From assembly GCA_963205115.1 (NCBI GenBank), contig CAUJHV010000032.1:124001-188000 (forward strand): 64,000 nt of DNA, written 5' to 3'. Position 1 is the stretch's first letter; every line of letters starts with the position of its first letter. Under the pieces are notes generated by a model. That model saw nothing but the letters and a program-made list of their open reading frames with translations. It searched no databases and was not told where the DNA came from. The DNA is from Pseudomonadota bacterium. Its GTDB lineage: Bacteria > Pseudomonadota > Gammaproteobacteria > Burkholderiales > Burkholderiaceae_C. Position numbers and translations under genes: made by a program. Positions 16,483-24,649 of the stretch are shown here, one piece after another.

Positions 16483-17199
16483 ATGGCCACTGAAAAGAGA
16501 AACCTCTACCGCCTCCTGCACGTCCAGCCCGAAGCCCCGCTCGAAGTGATCAAGGCCAGCTACCGTGCCTTGATGACCACGCTGGGGGCGCATCCGGACC
16601 GCGGCGGCTCGCACGAGGTGGCCGCAGCGCTGAACGCCGCCTACGCGGTGCTGAGCGACCCGCTGCGCCGCGCCGCCTACGACCGCAGCCTGCGCCGGCC
16701 GGCCCGGCAGCTGATGGCCCGCGCCGAGCCCGCGCCGCCGGCCGTGCCGAGCCCGGAACCCACGGCCTGGCACCAGAACCGCATCTGTCCGATGTGCGCC
16801 GCACCTTTCCCCATGCCGCTGGGCCGCGACGCCCAGTGCAACCACTGCGGCGGCCCGCTGACGCCCGCGCCGGGCACGGAACATGGCCAGAACGAGCTGC
16901 TCGGCCGGCGCCGGGGCGAACGCTTTGCGCGCGGAGTCGACGCCCAGATGCTGGTGCCCGGACGCGCCGAGCCGCTGACCGTGCGCCTGCGCGACCTGTC
17001 GCTGACAGGGCTGTCGCTGTATGCCCGCCAGAGCCTGCCGGTCGGCGCGCCGTTTCGTGTCATCGCGCCGGGCTTCGACACCGTGGCCTATGTCGTGGCC
17101 GTGTCGCCTGCCGGCAGCGGCACGACGGTGCACGCGCGGCTGCTGACGCTGCGGCTGATCCGCACGAACGCCGGCACCTTCGTCTCCACGCAGGCCTGA
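16483..17199 (+). CDS. J-domain / zinc-ribbon / PilZ fusion protein
   Basis: The 238-residue cytoplasmic protein has three modules. Residues 7-70 form a DnaJ J-domain with the HPD triad at 37-39, as needed to stimulate DnaK ATPase. Residues 102-122 form a four-cysteine zinc ribbon (CPMC and CNHC). Residues about 142-230 form a PilZ domain, with RRRGER at 142-147 and DLSLTGLSL at 171-179, matching the RxxxR and DxSxxGxxL c-di-GMP contacts. A c-di-GMP-controlled co-chaperone is the plain inference. It is a single gene, divergent from the lactate dehydrogenase; no dnaK is nearby. Confidence 0.82.
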   Translation: MATEKRNLYRLLHVQPEAPLEVIKASYRALMTTLGAHPDRGGSHEVAAALNAAYAVLSDPLRRAAYDRSLRRPARQLMARAEPAPPAVPSPEPTAWHQNRICPMCAAPFPMPLGRDAQCNHCGGPLTPAPGTEHGQNELLGRRRGERFARGVDAQMLVPGRAEPLTVRLRDLSLTGLSLYARQSLPVGAPFRVIAPGFDTVAYVVAVSPAGSGTTVHARLLTLRLIRTNAGTFVSTQA

Positions 17200-17316
17200 G
17201 CCCGCGGACCGGCCGCCGACACCGGCCGACACGCCGCCGGGAGCCGTCGGCTGAAGCGCGCAGCGGCCGGCCCTGACGCCGCCAGTGCTGCTGCCGCTCC
17301 TGCACAATCCCTGCCC

Positions 17317-17901
17317 ATGGGACAGCGACTCACGCAGATCGCCACGCGCACCGGCGACGATGGCACCACGGGCCTGGGCGACGGCACGCGGGTGGCCAAG
17401 AACGACCTGCGTGTCGCGGCCATGGGTGACGTGGACGAGCTCAATTCCAACCTCGGCCTGCTGCTGGTCGAGCCGCTGCCCGACGACATCCGCGAGCTGC
17501 TGGTCGTGATCCAGCACGAGCTGTTCAACCTGGGCGGCGAGCTCTCGATCCCGGGCTATGAACTGCTGAAGGCCGAAGCGGTGGCGCGGCTGGACGAGGC
17601 GCTGGCCACCTACAACGCGCGCCTGCCGCGCTTGCAGGAATTCATCCTGCCCGGCGGCACGCGCAGTGCCGCGCTGGCGCATGTGAGCCGCACCGTGGCG
17701 CGCCGTGCCGAGCGGTCCGTCATCGCACTGGCCGCCACGCAGCCCATCCACGACGCGCCGCGCCAGTACCTGAACCGGCTGTCCGACCTGCTGTTCGTGC
17801 TGGCCCGCGTGCTCAACCGCGCGAACCTGGACGGCCGCGGCGGCGACGACGTCTACTGGCGCAGCGAGCGCCTGGCGCGCGAAGAGCCCGGCGCGGACTG
17901 A
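17317..17901 (+). CDS. Cob(I)alamin adenosyltransferase, PduO type
   Basis: This enzyme transfers the adenosyl group of ATP to cob(I)alamin (or cobyrinic acid a,c-diamide) to make the B12 coenzyme. It has 194 residues, a normal PduO length. Diagnostic blocks are TRTGDDGTTGLGDGTR at the N-terminus, GDVDELNSNLG, and the C-terminal LNRLSDLLFVLAR. No Shine-Dalgarno sequence precedes ATG 17317, but CACAAT (17303-17308) sits 8 bases upstream, compatible with a leaderless transcript. No cobalamin riboswitch was seen in the 117-base gap before it, and no other B12 gene is in the window. Confidence 0.92.
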   Translation: MGQRLTQIATRTGDDGTTGLGDGTRVAKNDLRVAAMGDVDELNSNLGLLLVEPLPDDIRELLVVIQHELFNLGGELSIPGYELLKAEAVARLDEALATYNARLPRLQEFILPGGTRSAALAHVSRTVARRAERSVIALAATQPIHDAPRQYLNRLSDLLFVLARVLNRANLDGRGGDDVYWRSERLAREEPGAD

Positions 17902-17937
17902 AAGCCTCGCCGCGGCCTGCGACCTCGGCGTGCGGGC

Positions 17938-18549
17938 TCAGCGTGTCGCCAGCTCGCGCTGCAACCAGGCCCGGGCCAGGGCCCAGTCGCGCTTGACGGT
18001 CGCCAGCGACAGCCCCAGCACCTCGGCGATCTCCTCGTTCTCCAGCCCGCCGAAGAAGCGCAGCTCCACCACCTTGGCGGCGCGTGCATCCACCGCTTCG
18101 AAGGCCAGCAGCGCCTCGTGCACGGCCACCACATCGCGATCGGGCGACGCGCCGATGGCCTCCAGCGCGCCGTCGGTCATCTCCACGCGGTCGGCCGCGC
18201 GCTTCCCCGCGCGCTTGGCCAGGCCGTGGTTCACCAGGATGCGCCGCATCATGGTCGAGGCCACGGCCAGGAAATGCGCGCGGTTCTTCCACTGGGTGCG
18301 GCTTTGTTCGCTCATGCGGAACCAGGCCTCGTGCGCCAGGCCGGTGGCGCTGAGCGTGTGGCCCGCGTCCTCGCGCCGCAGGTGGCGGCCGGCCATGCGG
18401 CGCAAGTCGTCGTAGAGCAACTCGAACAGGCGCGGCCCGGCTGACGAGCCGTCCGCGCCGGCTTCGCTCAGCCACTGCGTGATCTGGGCGGGGTCCGGCG
18501 CCTCCGCACCCCTCATCCTTGGGGGATCGTCACTGTCGACGGCATTCAT
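17938..18549 (-). CDS. ECF sigma factor of the TIGR02999 / ECF43-like type
   Basis: The 203-residue protein has sigma-70 region 2 (about residues 40-110) and region 4 (about 140-200, with KVVELRFFGGLENEEIAEVLG and TVKRDWALARAWL). In region 2.2 the usual acidic DAED patch is replaced by HTLSATGLAHEAW (64-76). This is the pattern described for ECF43 factors such as Vibrio EcfP, where a kinase phosphorylates a threonine there to allow binding to core polymerase. Thr69, or Thr65, is the candidate. A membrane Ser/Thr kinase lies just across the divergent intergenic region. No anti-sigma gene is present. ATG 18549 is chosen over the longer frame. Confidence 0.85.
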   Translation of the reverse strand: MNAVDSDDPPRMRGAEAPDPAQITQWLSEAGADGSSAGPRLFELLYDDLRRMAGRHLRREDAGHTLSATGLAHEAWFRMSEQSRTQWKNRAHFLAVASTMMRRILVNHGLAKRAGKRAADRVEMTDGALEAIGASPDRDVVAVHEALLAFEAVDARAAKVVELRFFGGLENEEIAEVLGLSLATVKRDWALARAWLQRELATR

Positions 18550-18657
18550 GGTGAGCCATTCTGAGGGGCGCCGCGGCGTAGGCCAATGCGCACGAGGACG
18601 CCACGCCACAGCGGCGGCGGCCCGTGCGCATCGACACCAGCCCCTCACGGAGATCCC

Positions 18658-19713
18658 ATGCACACCCGTTCACCGCTTCGCCGCTTCTCCCGCCTGCTTC
18701 CCGGCCTGGCCCTGGCCGGTCTGCTGACCGCCTGCGGCGGCTGGTGGGACGATGACAGCACGTCCGCTGCCTCCGTCGAGCTCAGCGGGGTCGCCGCGAC
18801 CGGCGCGGCCATCGCCAACGGCACCGTCACCGCCGTCAACACCCGGGGCGATCAGGCCACGGCCCGCACCGGCAGCGACGGCCGCTACACGGTGCAGGTC
18901 AGCGAAGGCGCGCCGTACATCCTGTCCGTCGTCGACAGCGCCGGCAAGACCTGGTACTCGTATGCGGCCGCAGCCGGCACGGCGCACATCACGCCGCTGA
19001 CCACACTGGCGCTGCTGGATGCCAACGGCGACAAGCCGCTGGCCGACCTGATGGCGGCCTGGCGCAGTGCCGCGCTGACCGAGGCACGGGTCATCGGAGG
19101 CGCCAAGACGGTGAACGCCAACCTGCGCGAGCTGATGGCCGGCGCGGGTGTGGACGCCAGCAGCGTCAACATCTTCAACGCCGCCAGCTTTGCGGCCAAC
19201 CGCACGGGGCTGGATGCCGTGCTCGACAGCATGCGCGTGAGCCTGACCTGCAGCGCCGCCAGTTGCACGCAGCGCATCACGGGCCCGGCCGGCACCACGC
19301 TCGTGAACTGGAATGGCGACATCGCCACGACCGGCATCACGGTCAGCTGGAGCGTGGCGGGCACAGGCACGTCCACCGGCACGGGCGGCACGACGGGCGG
19401 AACCACCAGCGGCAGCGTCACCGTGGGTGTGGGCAGCTGCAAGAACCCGACGGCGGGCACCTACTCGCTGGTCGTGCAGACCGCGGTGTCCGGCGTGGGC
19501 GTGGCCATCCCCGAGGTCTGTATCGACGGGTTGCCCGCGCGGCCCGCCACGCAGGCCGAGTTCTGCGCCGCCGACAGCACCAAGGGCCAGTTGCCGCCCG
19601 GCGTGGAGATCGTCAGCTGCAGCTTCGCCGGTGACAAGGGCACGATCCAGGCGCGGATCACTTCACCGCTCGTCATCGATTACACCGTCACTTACACGTT
19701 CGTGAAGCGCTGA
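18658..19713 (+). CDS. Lipoprotein with carboxypeptidase-regulatory-like domain
   Basis: The 351-residue lipoprotein has lipobox LLTAC (Cys26), followed by GGWWDDDS. After it comes a beta-sandwich-like segment (residues about 40-110: VAATGAAIANGTVTAVN...DGRYTVQVS) resembling carboxypeptidase regulatory or big-like domains. A Gly/Thr-rich linker lies at about 238-262. The C-terminal ~90 residues contain four cysteines. GGAG lies 5 bases before ATG 18658. It is 37 bases upstream of the Ser/Thr kinase and divergent from the sigma factor, so it may feed the same signalling system. The family is not otherwise recognised. Its N-terminus resembles that of the lipoprotein at 24026. Confidence 0.72.
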   Translation: MHTRSPLRRFSRLLPGLALAGLLTACGGWWDDDSTSAASVELSGVAATGAAIANGTVTAVNTRGDQATARTGSDGRYTVQVSEGAPYILSVVDSAGKTWYSYAAAAGTAHITPLTTLALLDANGDKPLADLMAAWRSAALTEARVIGGAKTVNANLRELMAGAGVDASSVNIFNAASFAANRTGLDAVLDSMRVSLTCSAASCTQRITGPAGTTLVNWNGDIATTGITVSWSVAGTGTSTGTGGTTGGTTSGSVTVGVGSCKNPTAGTYSLVVQTAVSGVGVAIPEVCIDGLPARPATQAEFCAADSTKGQLPPGVEIVSCSFAGDKGTIQARITSPLVIDYTVTYTFVKR

Positions 19714-19750
19714 AGGCGCGGCTCGGGCTCGAATCGCCGCTGACTGCCGC

Positions 19751-22465
19751 ATGTCCTCGAGCCCCAGCCCGACCCCGCCGCCCGAACCACCCGTGTCCAC
19801 ACACTGGGCGCAGGTGCGTGCCCTGTTCGACGAGGCCATGGAACTGCCGGCGGCCGACCGCGCCGGCTTCGTCGAGGGCGTCACCGCCGATGACTGGGTG
19901 CGCCATGAGGTGCTGAGCCTGCTGGCACACGGCGGTGACGACAGCCTGCTGGAGCGTCCCGCGGCGGCGTGGGCGTGGTCGGACGGTGTGCCGGAACTGC
20001 CGCATGCGTCGCCGCCGGCCGGCGACCGCCAGGGCCAGCGCATCGGACCCTGGGCCATCGAGTCGCTGCTGGGACGCGGCGGCATGGGCGAGGTCTGGCT
20101 GGCCCGCCGTGTCGATGGCGCGTTCCAGGGCCAGGCGGCCATCAAGGTGCTGCGACGCGGCATGGATTCCGCGGGCGTGCTGGCCCGCTTTGCGCTGGAA
20201 CAGCAGGCGTTGGCGCGGCTCACGCACCCGCACATCGCCCGGCTGCTGGATGCGGGGCGCACCGCGGACGGCCTGCCTTATGTGGTGATGGAGCACGTGC
20301 CGGGCGTGCCCATTTCGCAGGCCTGCCAGGGGCGCCGGCTGGAGGACCGCCTGGCGCTGTTCCTGCAATTGGCCGACGCGGTGGCGCATGCGCACCGCAA
20401 CCTGCTGGTGCACCGCGACCTCAAGCCCAGCAACGTGCTGGTGATGCCGCCCGAGTCCGGCACGGACGGCGCAGGGCGGGTCAAGCTGCTCGATTTCGGC
20501 ATCGCCAAGGCGCTGGACCCGCTGGAGGGGGCGGACCCGTCGATCACGCAGGCCGGCGAGCGTCCGTTCACGCCGCACTTCGCCAGCCCCGAGCAGGTGC
20601 GCGGCGAGCCCGTGAGCACGGCCACCGACATCTACAGCCTGGGCGTGCTGCTGTACGTCATGCTGACCGGCACGCGGCCCTACGGGCGCGACGCCACGAG
20701 CCCGCACGAAGCCGCGCGCAGCGTGCTGGAAGAGGAGCCTTCGCGCCCGAGCACGCTGTCGCCCGGGCTGGTGGCGGACCCGCAGTGGCTGGCCACGCGC
20801 AAGCGCCTGCGCGGCGACCTGGACAACGTGCTGCTCAAGGCGCTGGACAAGCGTGTCGAGCGCCGCTATTCGAGCGTGGATGCGCTGGCCGCGGACATCC
20901 GCGCCTTCCTCGGCGGCCATCCCGTCAGCGCGCGACCGGCCTCCGCGGCTTATCTCGCCTCGCGCTTCGTGCGGCGCCACCGCATGGGTGTGGGTCTGGC
21001 CGCGCTGGCGCTGGCCGGCGTGGTGGGTGGCGCCGCGCTGGCACTGTGGCAGGCCCGCATCGCGGACGAGCAGCGCGATCTGGCGCGCCAGCGCTTCCAG
21101 CAGGTCCACGAGATGGCCAACCAGCTGGTCTTCAAGTACCACGACCAGATCGAGAACCTGCCCGGTGCGACGAAGGTGCGCGAGGCCCTGTTGTCGGACG
21201 CGCTGGTCTTCCTCGACGGCCTGGCCGCCAGCGCGCAGGAAGACGACAAACTCGCGCAGGACCTCGCCGGCGCGTACTACCGCATCAGCCGGCTGCAGGG
21301 CCTGGACACCTCGATCAATACCGACCAGCACGACCAGGCCGCCGTCAACCTGCGCAAGGCCCTGGCGCTGAGCGAGCGCTACGCGCAGCGCGCCGATCTG
21401 CCGCTGGCGGCCATGGGCGGCGTGATCAGCATGCACATCAGCCACGGCGAACTGCTGCAGCGCGCCGGACGCATGGCCGCTGCCGAGCAGGCGCTGCTGG
21501 CGGGCCTGCCGCTGGTCGAACGCGGCCTGGCGCGTGCGCCGCTGGACACCTGGTCGCTGTCCAGCGCGCTGACGCTCTACGGCGTGCACGCGCGCCTGCT
21601 GGGCAGCAACCTGGCGGTGGCCACACTCGGGCGCTGGCGCGACGCCTGCGCGCGGGCCGACCTGGCGCGCGCCACGGCGGACAAGACACTCGCCGCGGAC
21701 CCGGCCAATGTCTACGGCCCCGATACGCTGGCCTTCACCGTGGGCGAACAGGCGCAGTGCCGGCTGTTGTCCGGCGACGCCGCGGGGGCCGCGGCCTTGT
21801 TCGAAGAGCAGGTGGCCCTGCGTGACCGCATGGCCCAGCGCTTTGCGGACGACATGGACTTCCGCTACCAGCGATCCATCGCGCGTGCGAACCTGGCGCG
21901 TGCGCAGTCGCAGCAGGGTGCGCATGACGTGGCACGTCAGACATTCGCGCAGGCGCTGCATATCGCGCAGCAGGCGCGCGATGCCGATCCGGGCAATCGG
22001 GCAGCCGTGCAGCGCGTCGAACAGCTCGAGATCCAGGCGCTGGCGCTGGACATCGACGCCGGCCGCGCCGACGCCGCGCGCACGCGGGCGAACAGCCTGT
22101 GGCCGCGCGTGCAGGCGATGCCGGCCGGGCCGTTCGTGCAGCGACGCGCCCGCGCGGAGGCCTGGCTGTGGCTGGCACGCGCGCTGCGGTCCAGCGACCC
22201 GCAGCGCGCCGGCGACTGGGCAGCCCTGGCGGCCGCCGATCTGCAGCCCGAGGGCACGCAGGACGACAACGTCACGCGCCGCTGGCTGCTGGCGCAGGCC
22301 CTGGGCGAACAGGCGCAGGCGCACCAGGCACAAGGCCGGCGCGCGGATGCCGCACGGCTGGCCGCCCAGGCCATGGCGCTGTGGCAGCAGCGGCCGCCCG
22401 AGGAAGGGCCGCCGCCCGCGCTGCGCCGCTGGATCACGCCGGTGGAACGGCTGGCTACGCCGTAG
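19751..22465 (+). CDS. Membrane serine/threonine protein kinase with TPR-like C-terminus
   Basis: The 904-residue Hanks-type kinase has a Gly-rich loop LGRGGMGEVW (108-117), catalytic Lys132 in AIKVL, HRDLKPSN (221-228) and DFG (248-250), so all key residues are present. A single membrane span is at about 412-433. The ~470 residues after it are Ala/Arg-rich helices with a TPR-like look and are predicted to be extracytoplasmic. No Shine-Dalgarno sequence is clear before ATG 19751. It follows the lipoprotein gene at 37 bases and is close to the ECF sigma gene, whose region 2.2 has a possible phospho-threonine. The natural inference is that this kinase activates that sigma factor. Confidence 0.9.
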   Translation: MSSSPSPTPPPEPPVSTHWAQVRALFDEAMELPAADRAGFVEGVTADDWVRHEVLSLLAHGGDDSLLERPAAAWAWSDGVPELPHASPPAGDRQGQRIGPWAIESLLGRGGMGEVWLARRVDGAFQGQAAIKVLRRGMDSAGVLARFALEQQALARLTHPHIARLLDAGRTADGLPYVVMEHVPGVPISQACQGRRLEDRLALFLQLADAVAHAHRNLLVHRDLKPSNVLVMPPESGTDGAGRVKLLDFGIAKALDPLEGADPSITQAGERPFTPHFASPEQVRGEPVSTATDIYSLGVLLYVMLTGTRPYGRDATSPHEAARSVLEEEPSRPSTLSPGLVADPQWLATRKRLRGDLDNVLLKALDKRVERRYSSVDALAADIRAFLGGHPVSARPASAAYLASRFVRRHRMGVGLAALALAGVVGGAALALWQARIADEQRDLARQRFQQVHEMANQLVFKYHDQIENLPGATKVREALLSDALVFLDGLAASAQEDDKLAQDLAGAYYRISRLQGLDTSINTDQHDQAAVNLRKALALSERYAQRADLPLAAMGGVISMHISHGELLQRAGRMAAAEQALLAGLPLVERGLARAPLDTWSLSSALTLYGVHARLLGSNLAVATLGRWRDACARADLARATADKTLAADPANVYGPDTLAFTVGEQAQCRLLSGDAAGAAALFEEQVALRDRMAQRFADDMDFRYQRSIARANLARAQSQQGAHDVARQTFAQALHIAQQARDADPGNRAAVQRVEQLEIQALALDIDAGRADAARTRANSLWPRVQAMPAGPFVQRRARAEAWLWLARALRSSDPQRAGDWAALAAADLQPEGTQDDNVTRRWLLAQALGEQAQAHQAQGRRADAARLAAQAMALWQQRPPEEGPPPALRRWITPVERLATP

Positions 22466-22532
22466 CGCGCCGTCGCCCCGCCGGGTGGCGGGCGCGTTCA
22501 CCCCCGCGTCGACCCGGCCTCGCTGGGCCGCT

Positions 22533-23648
22533 TCAGCGGCTGCGCCGCGCCTTCACCGCGCCGGCCAGGATGTTCAGCACCTCGACCGAATCGTTCCAGC
22601 CGATGCAGGCGTCGGTGATGCTCTGGCCGTAGCGCAGCGTGGCGGGATCGTCTTTGCCGGGGCTGAATTTCTGGGCGCCGTCCTCGAGGTGGCTCTCGAC
22701 CATCGCCCCGAAGATGCAGCGGTTGCCGTGGCCCAGCTGTGTGGCGATGTCGCGTGCGACGTCGATCTGCCGCATGTGCTGCTTGCTGCTGTTGGCGTGG
22801 CTGAAGTCCACCATCAGGCGGCAATCCATCTTGGCGGCCTCGATCTCCTTGCAGGCCGCCGCCACGCTGGCCGCGTCGTAGTTGGGCGTCTTGCCGCCGC
22901 GCAGGATCACGTGGCAATCCTTGTTGCCCTTGGTCTCGACGATGGAGACCTGGCCGTTCTTGTGCACCGACAGGAAGTGGTGCGGGCGGGCCGCGGCCTG
23001 GATCGCGTCGATGGCGATCTTGACGTTGCCGTCCGTGCCGTTCTTGAAGCCCACCGGCGCGCTCAGGCCCGAGGCGAGCTCGCGGTGCACCTGGCTTTCC
23101 GTGGTGCGCGCGCCGATCGCGCCCCAGGCGATCAGGTCGCCGATGTACTGCGGGCTGATCACGTCCAGGAACTCACCCGCGGCCGGCACGCCCAGGCGGT
23201 TGATCTCCACCAGCAGCTGGCGCGCGATGCGCAGGCCTTCGTGGATGCGGTAGCTGCCGTCCAGGTACGGGTCGTTGATCAGGCCCTTCCAGCCCACCGT
23301 GGTGCGCGGCTTCTCGAAATACACGCGCATCACGATTTCCAGGGTATCGGCGTGGCGCTCGCGCTCGCGCTTGAGGCGCTTGGCGTACTCGATGGCGGCG
23401 TCCGGGTCGTGGATGGAACACGGCCCGATGACGACCAGCAGCCGGTCATCCTTGCCATGCACGATGTCGCGCACCGCGTGGCGCGTGGAGCCGACCAGCT
23501 TCTCCACCGGCGTGTCGGCGATGGGGAAGAACTTGATCAGGTGCTCGGGGGGCGGCAGCGGGGTCACGTCCTTGATCCGCTGGTCGTCGGTCTGGCTGGT
23601 CTTTTCGCTGAGCGCATACCAACCCTCGCTGGCGCTTCGGTTCGACAT
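22533..23648 (-). CDS. aroG: 3-deoxy-7-phosphoheptulonate (DAHP) synthase, AroG/AroF type
   Basis: This enzyme condenses phosphoenolpyruvate and erythrose 4-phosphate, the first step of aromatic amino-acid synthesis. It has 371 residues and belongs to class I alpha (E. coli AroG has 350). Landmarks are VVIGPCSIHDP near the N-terminus, RVYFEKPRTTVGWKGL, and DFSHANSSKQ. AGGAG lies 9 bases before ATG 23648. It lies downstream of an aromatic-rich leader peptide and an intrinsic terminator, so transcription is very probably controlled by attenuation. Which of Phe, Tyr or Trp inhibits the enzyme cannot be read reliably. Confidence 0.95.
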   Translation of the reverse strand: MSNRSASEGWYALSEKTSQTDDQRIKDVTPLPPPEHLIKFFPIADTPVEKLVGSTRHAVRDIVHGKDDRLLVVIGPCSIHDPDAAIEYAKRLKRERERHADTLEIVMRVYFEKPRTTVGWKGLINDPYLDGSYRIHEGLRIARQLLVEINRLGVPAAGEFLDVISPQYIGDLIAWGAIGARTTESQVHRELASGLSAPVGFKNGTDGNVKIAIDAIQAAARPHHFLSVHKNGQVSIVETKGNKDCHVILRGGKTPNYDAASVAAACKEIEAAKMDCRLMVDFSHANSSKQHMRQIDVARDIATQLGHGNRCIFGAMVESHLEDGAQKFSPGKDDPATLRYGQSITDACIGWNDSVEVLNILAGAVKARRSR

Positions 23649-23713
23649 CTTCTGGGCTCCTGATCGTGGGGTGATGGGTGGGGGGATGGCGACCCGTCGG
23701 GATGGCACCGGCG

Positions 23714-23745
23714 AAAAAAAACCGCCGGGGTCTCCGGCGGTTTTC
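23714..23745 (-). terminator. Intrinsic terminator (attenuator) before aroG
   Basis: On the minus strand AAAACCGCCGG (23744-23734), loop AGACC and CCGGCGGTTTT (23728-23718) form an 11-pair stem followed by more U, for about eight U in all. It lies 24 bases after the leader-peptide stop and 65 bases before the aroG ATG, so it interrupts the leader rather than ending a gene. The leader segment at 23797-23787 (GTCTGGCGGCT) can pair with the 5' arm and loop (CCGCC and AGAC), giving a competing antiterminator. Confidence 0.88.
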
Positions 23746-23768
23746 TGGGTGCTTCGCGATCCGTTCGA

Positions 23769-23846
23769 CTACGCGTTTGCCTCTCCAGCCGCCAGACGGG
23801 GCGAGAACCAAAAGTAGGCAAAAAAGTACGCGGGGACGCGACGCAT
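23769..23846 (-). CDS. aroG leader peptide, aromatic-rich (attenuation)
   Basis: This 25-codon open frame reads MRRVPAYFFAYFWFS followed by ten ordinary residues. Codons 7-14 are Tyr-Phe-Phe-Ala-Tyr-Phe-Trp-Phe, seven aromatics in eight. A ribosome short of charged aromatic tRNA would stall there and leave codons 16-20 free to pair with the terminator arm downstream; a ribosome reaching the stop would cover them. There is no Shine-Dalgarno sequence before ATG 23846. An extended -10 (TGATACATT) 7 bases upstream suggests a leaderless transcript. The peptide itself is not expected to have a function. Confidence 0.85.
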   Translation of the reverse strand: MRRVPAYFFAYFWFSPRLAAGEANA

Positions 23847-23853
23847 GGGCAGG

Positions 23854-23862
23854 AATGTATCA
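23854..23862 (-). promoter_or_regulatory. Extended -10 promoter of the aroG leader
   Basis: The minus strand reads TGATACATT, matching extended -10 TGnTAnnaT with hexamer TACATT at 23859-23854. Transcription would start at about 23847, at or one base before the leader ATG. No good -35 hexamer lies 17 bases upstream, which extended -10 promoters can tolerate. Confidence 0.4.
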
Positions 23863-24025
23863 CGGCGGGTCTGGCGAGCCGCTGACGCCGCCGGCGCGCC
23901 CGGCGGCGCGAGGGGCCGTGCGGCGACACCCCACGATCGTGGGGGAGGCTGAGCCGCGGCGCGCCCACGCGCTGCGTAAGTGGGCAGTCCGTCATCGAGG
24001 ACGGCAGCTTTTCCACGAGGAACCC

Positions 24026-24583
24026 ATGAAGAACACCTGCGCACGACACCTCCTGCCGCTCATGGCGGCCCTCTCGCTGACGGCCTGTGGCGGCTGGATG
24101 GACGACGACGCCGACGCATCAGCCCAGGGCACCACCACGACCAGCACCCCGGCAACCGACACGACCACGCCCGCCACCACGACGACGACCACGACGACCA
24201 GCAGCGCCCTGAGCTGCAACACCGCCGGCTACGTGGCCGGTTCGGTGGAACTGCCCAGCGCGGCCCAGCTCGCCGCCTATGCCGGCACCTACGACGGCGA
24301 CGAAGGCCAGTACGGGCCCAACCCCGGCGACCCGTTCGTGAAGGCGGGCGGGGCGACCATGGTGCTCGGTGCGGACGGCGCGCTCAGCTACAAGGGCACC
24401 ACCTACAGCGTGAGCTCGGCCTGCATCGACAAGGTCGCAGGCCCCTACGGCAAGATCCTCTACCTCGTCGCCGGCAAGGGGCATCTGGACGTGGCCGACA
24501 AGCCCGACGCCACGCTGGGCAACGCCTGGGGCGTTGCACTGAGCGACGGCATGACGATCTTCACCAAGGCCTACAAGCGCTGA
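24026..24583 (+). CDS. Small lipoprotein with Thr-rich linker
   Basis: The 185-residue lipoprotein has lipobox SLTAC (Cys21) followed by GGWMDDDADAS. Residues 36-60 are nearly all threonine with a few Ser/Pro/Ala/Asp, encoded by ACC and ACG runs, a flexible surface linker. The folded part (about 63-185) has two cysteines and patterns like AAYAGTYDGDEG and YGKILYLVAGKGHLDV; I do not recognise the family. ACGAGG precedes ATG 24026. The start of the mature protein strongly resembles the lipoprotein at 18658 (CGGWWDDD). It is divergent from aroG. There is no sign of transfer. Confidence 0.7.
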   Translation: MKNTCARHLLPLMAALSLTACGGWMDDDADASAQGTTTTSTPATDTTTPATTTTTTTTSSALSCNTAGYVAGSVELPSAAQLAAYAGTYDGDEGQYGPNPGDPFVKAGGATMVLGADGALSYKGTTYSVSSACIDKVAGPYGKILYLVAGKGHLDVADKPDATLGNAWGVALSDGMTIFTKAYKR

Positions 24584-24649
24584 GCGCCGGTCCGCGCCCA
24601 GCTGCAGTCGGGCGGCGCCTGACCCGCGCCCCAGTCCCCAACCTGCGGT

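Noticed and set aside
17200..17316. Cobalamin riboswitch before the PduO-type gene
   Set aside because: The 117-base gap is too short, and no B12-box-like conserved sequence was found.
22477..22492. CCCGCC-GGGT-GGCGGG hairpin between the kinase gene and aroG as a terminator
   Set aside because: The stem is only six pairs with no T tract; such short GC hairpins are common by chance at this base composition.
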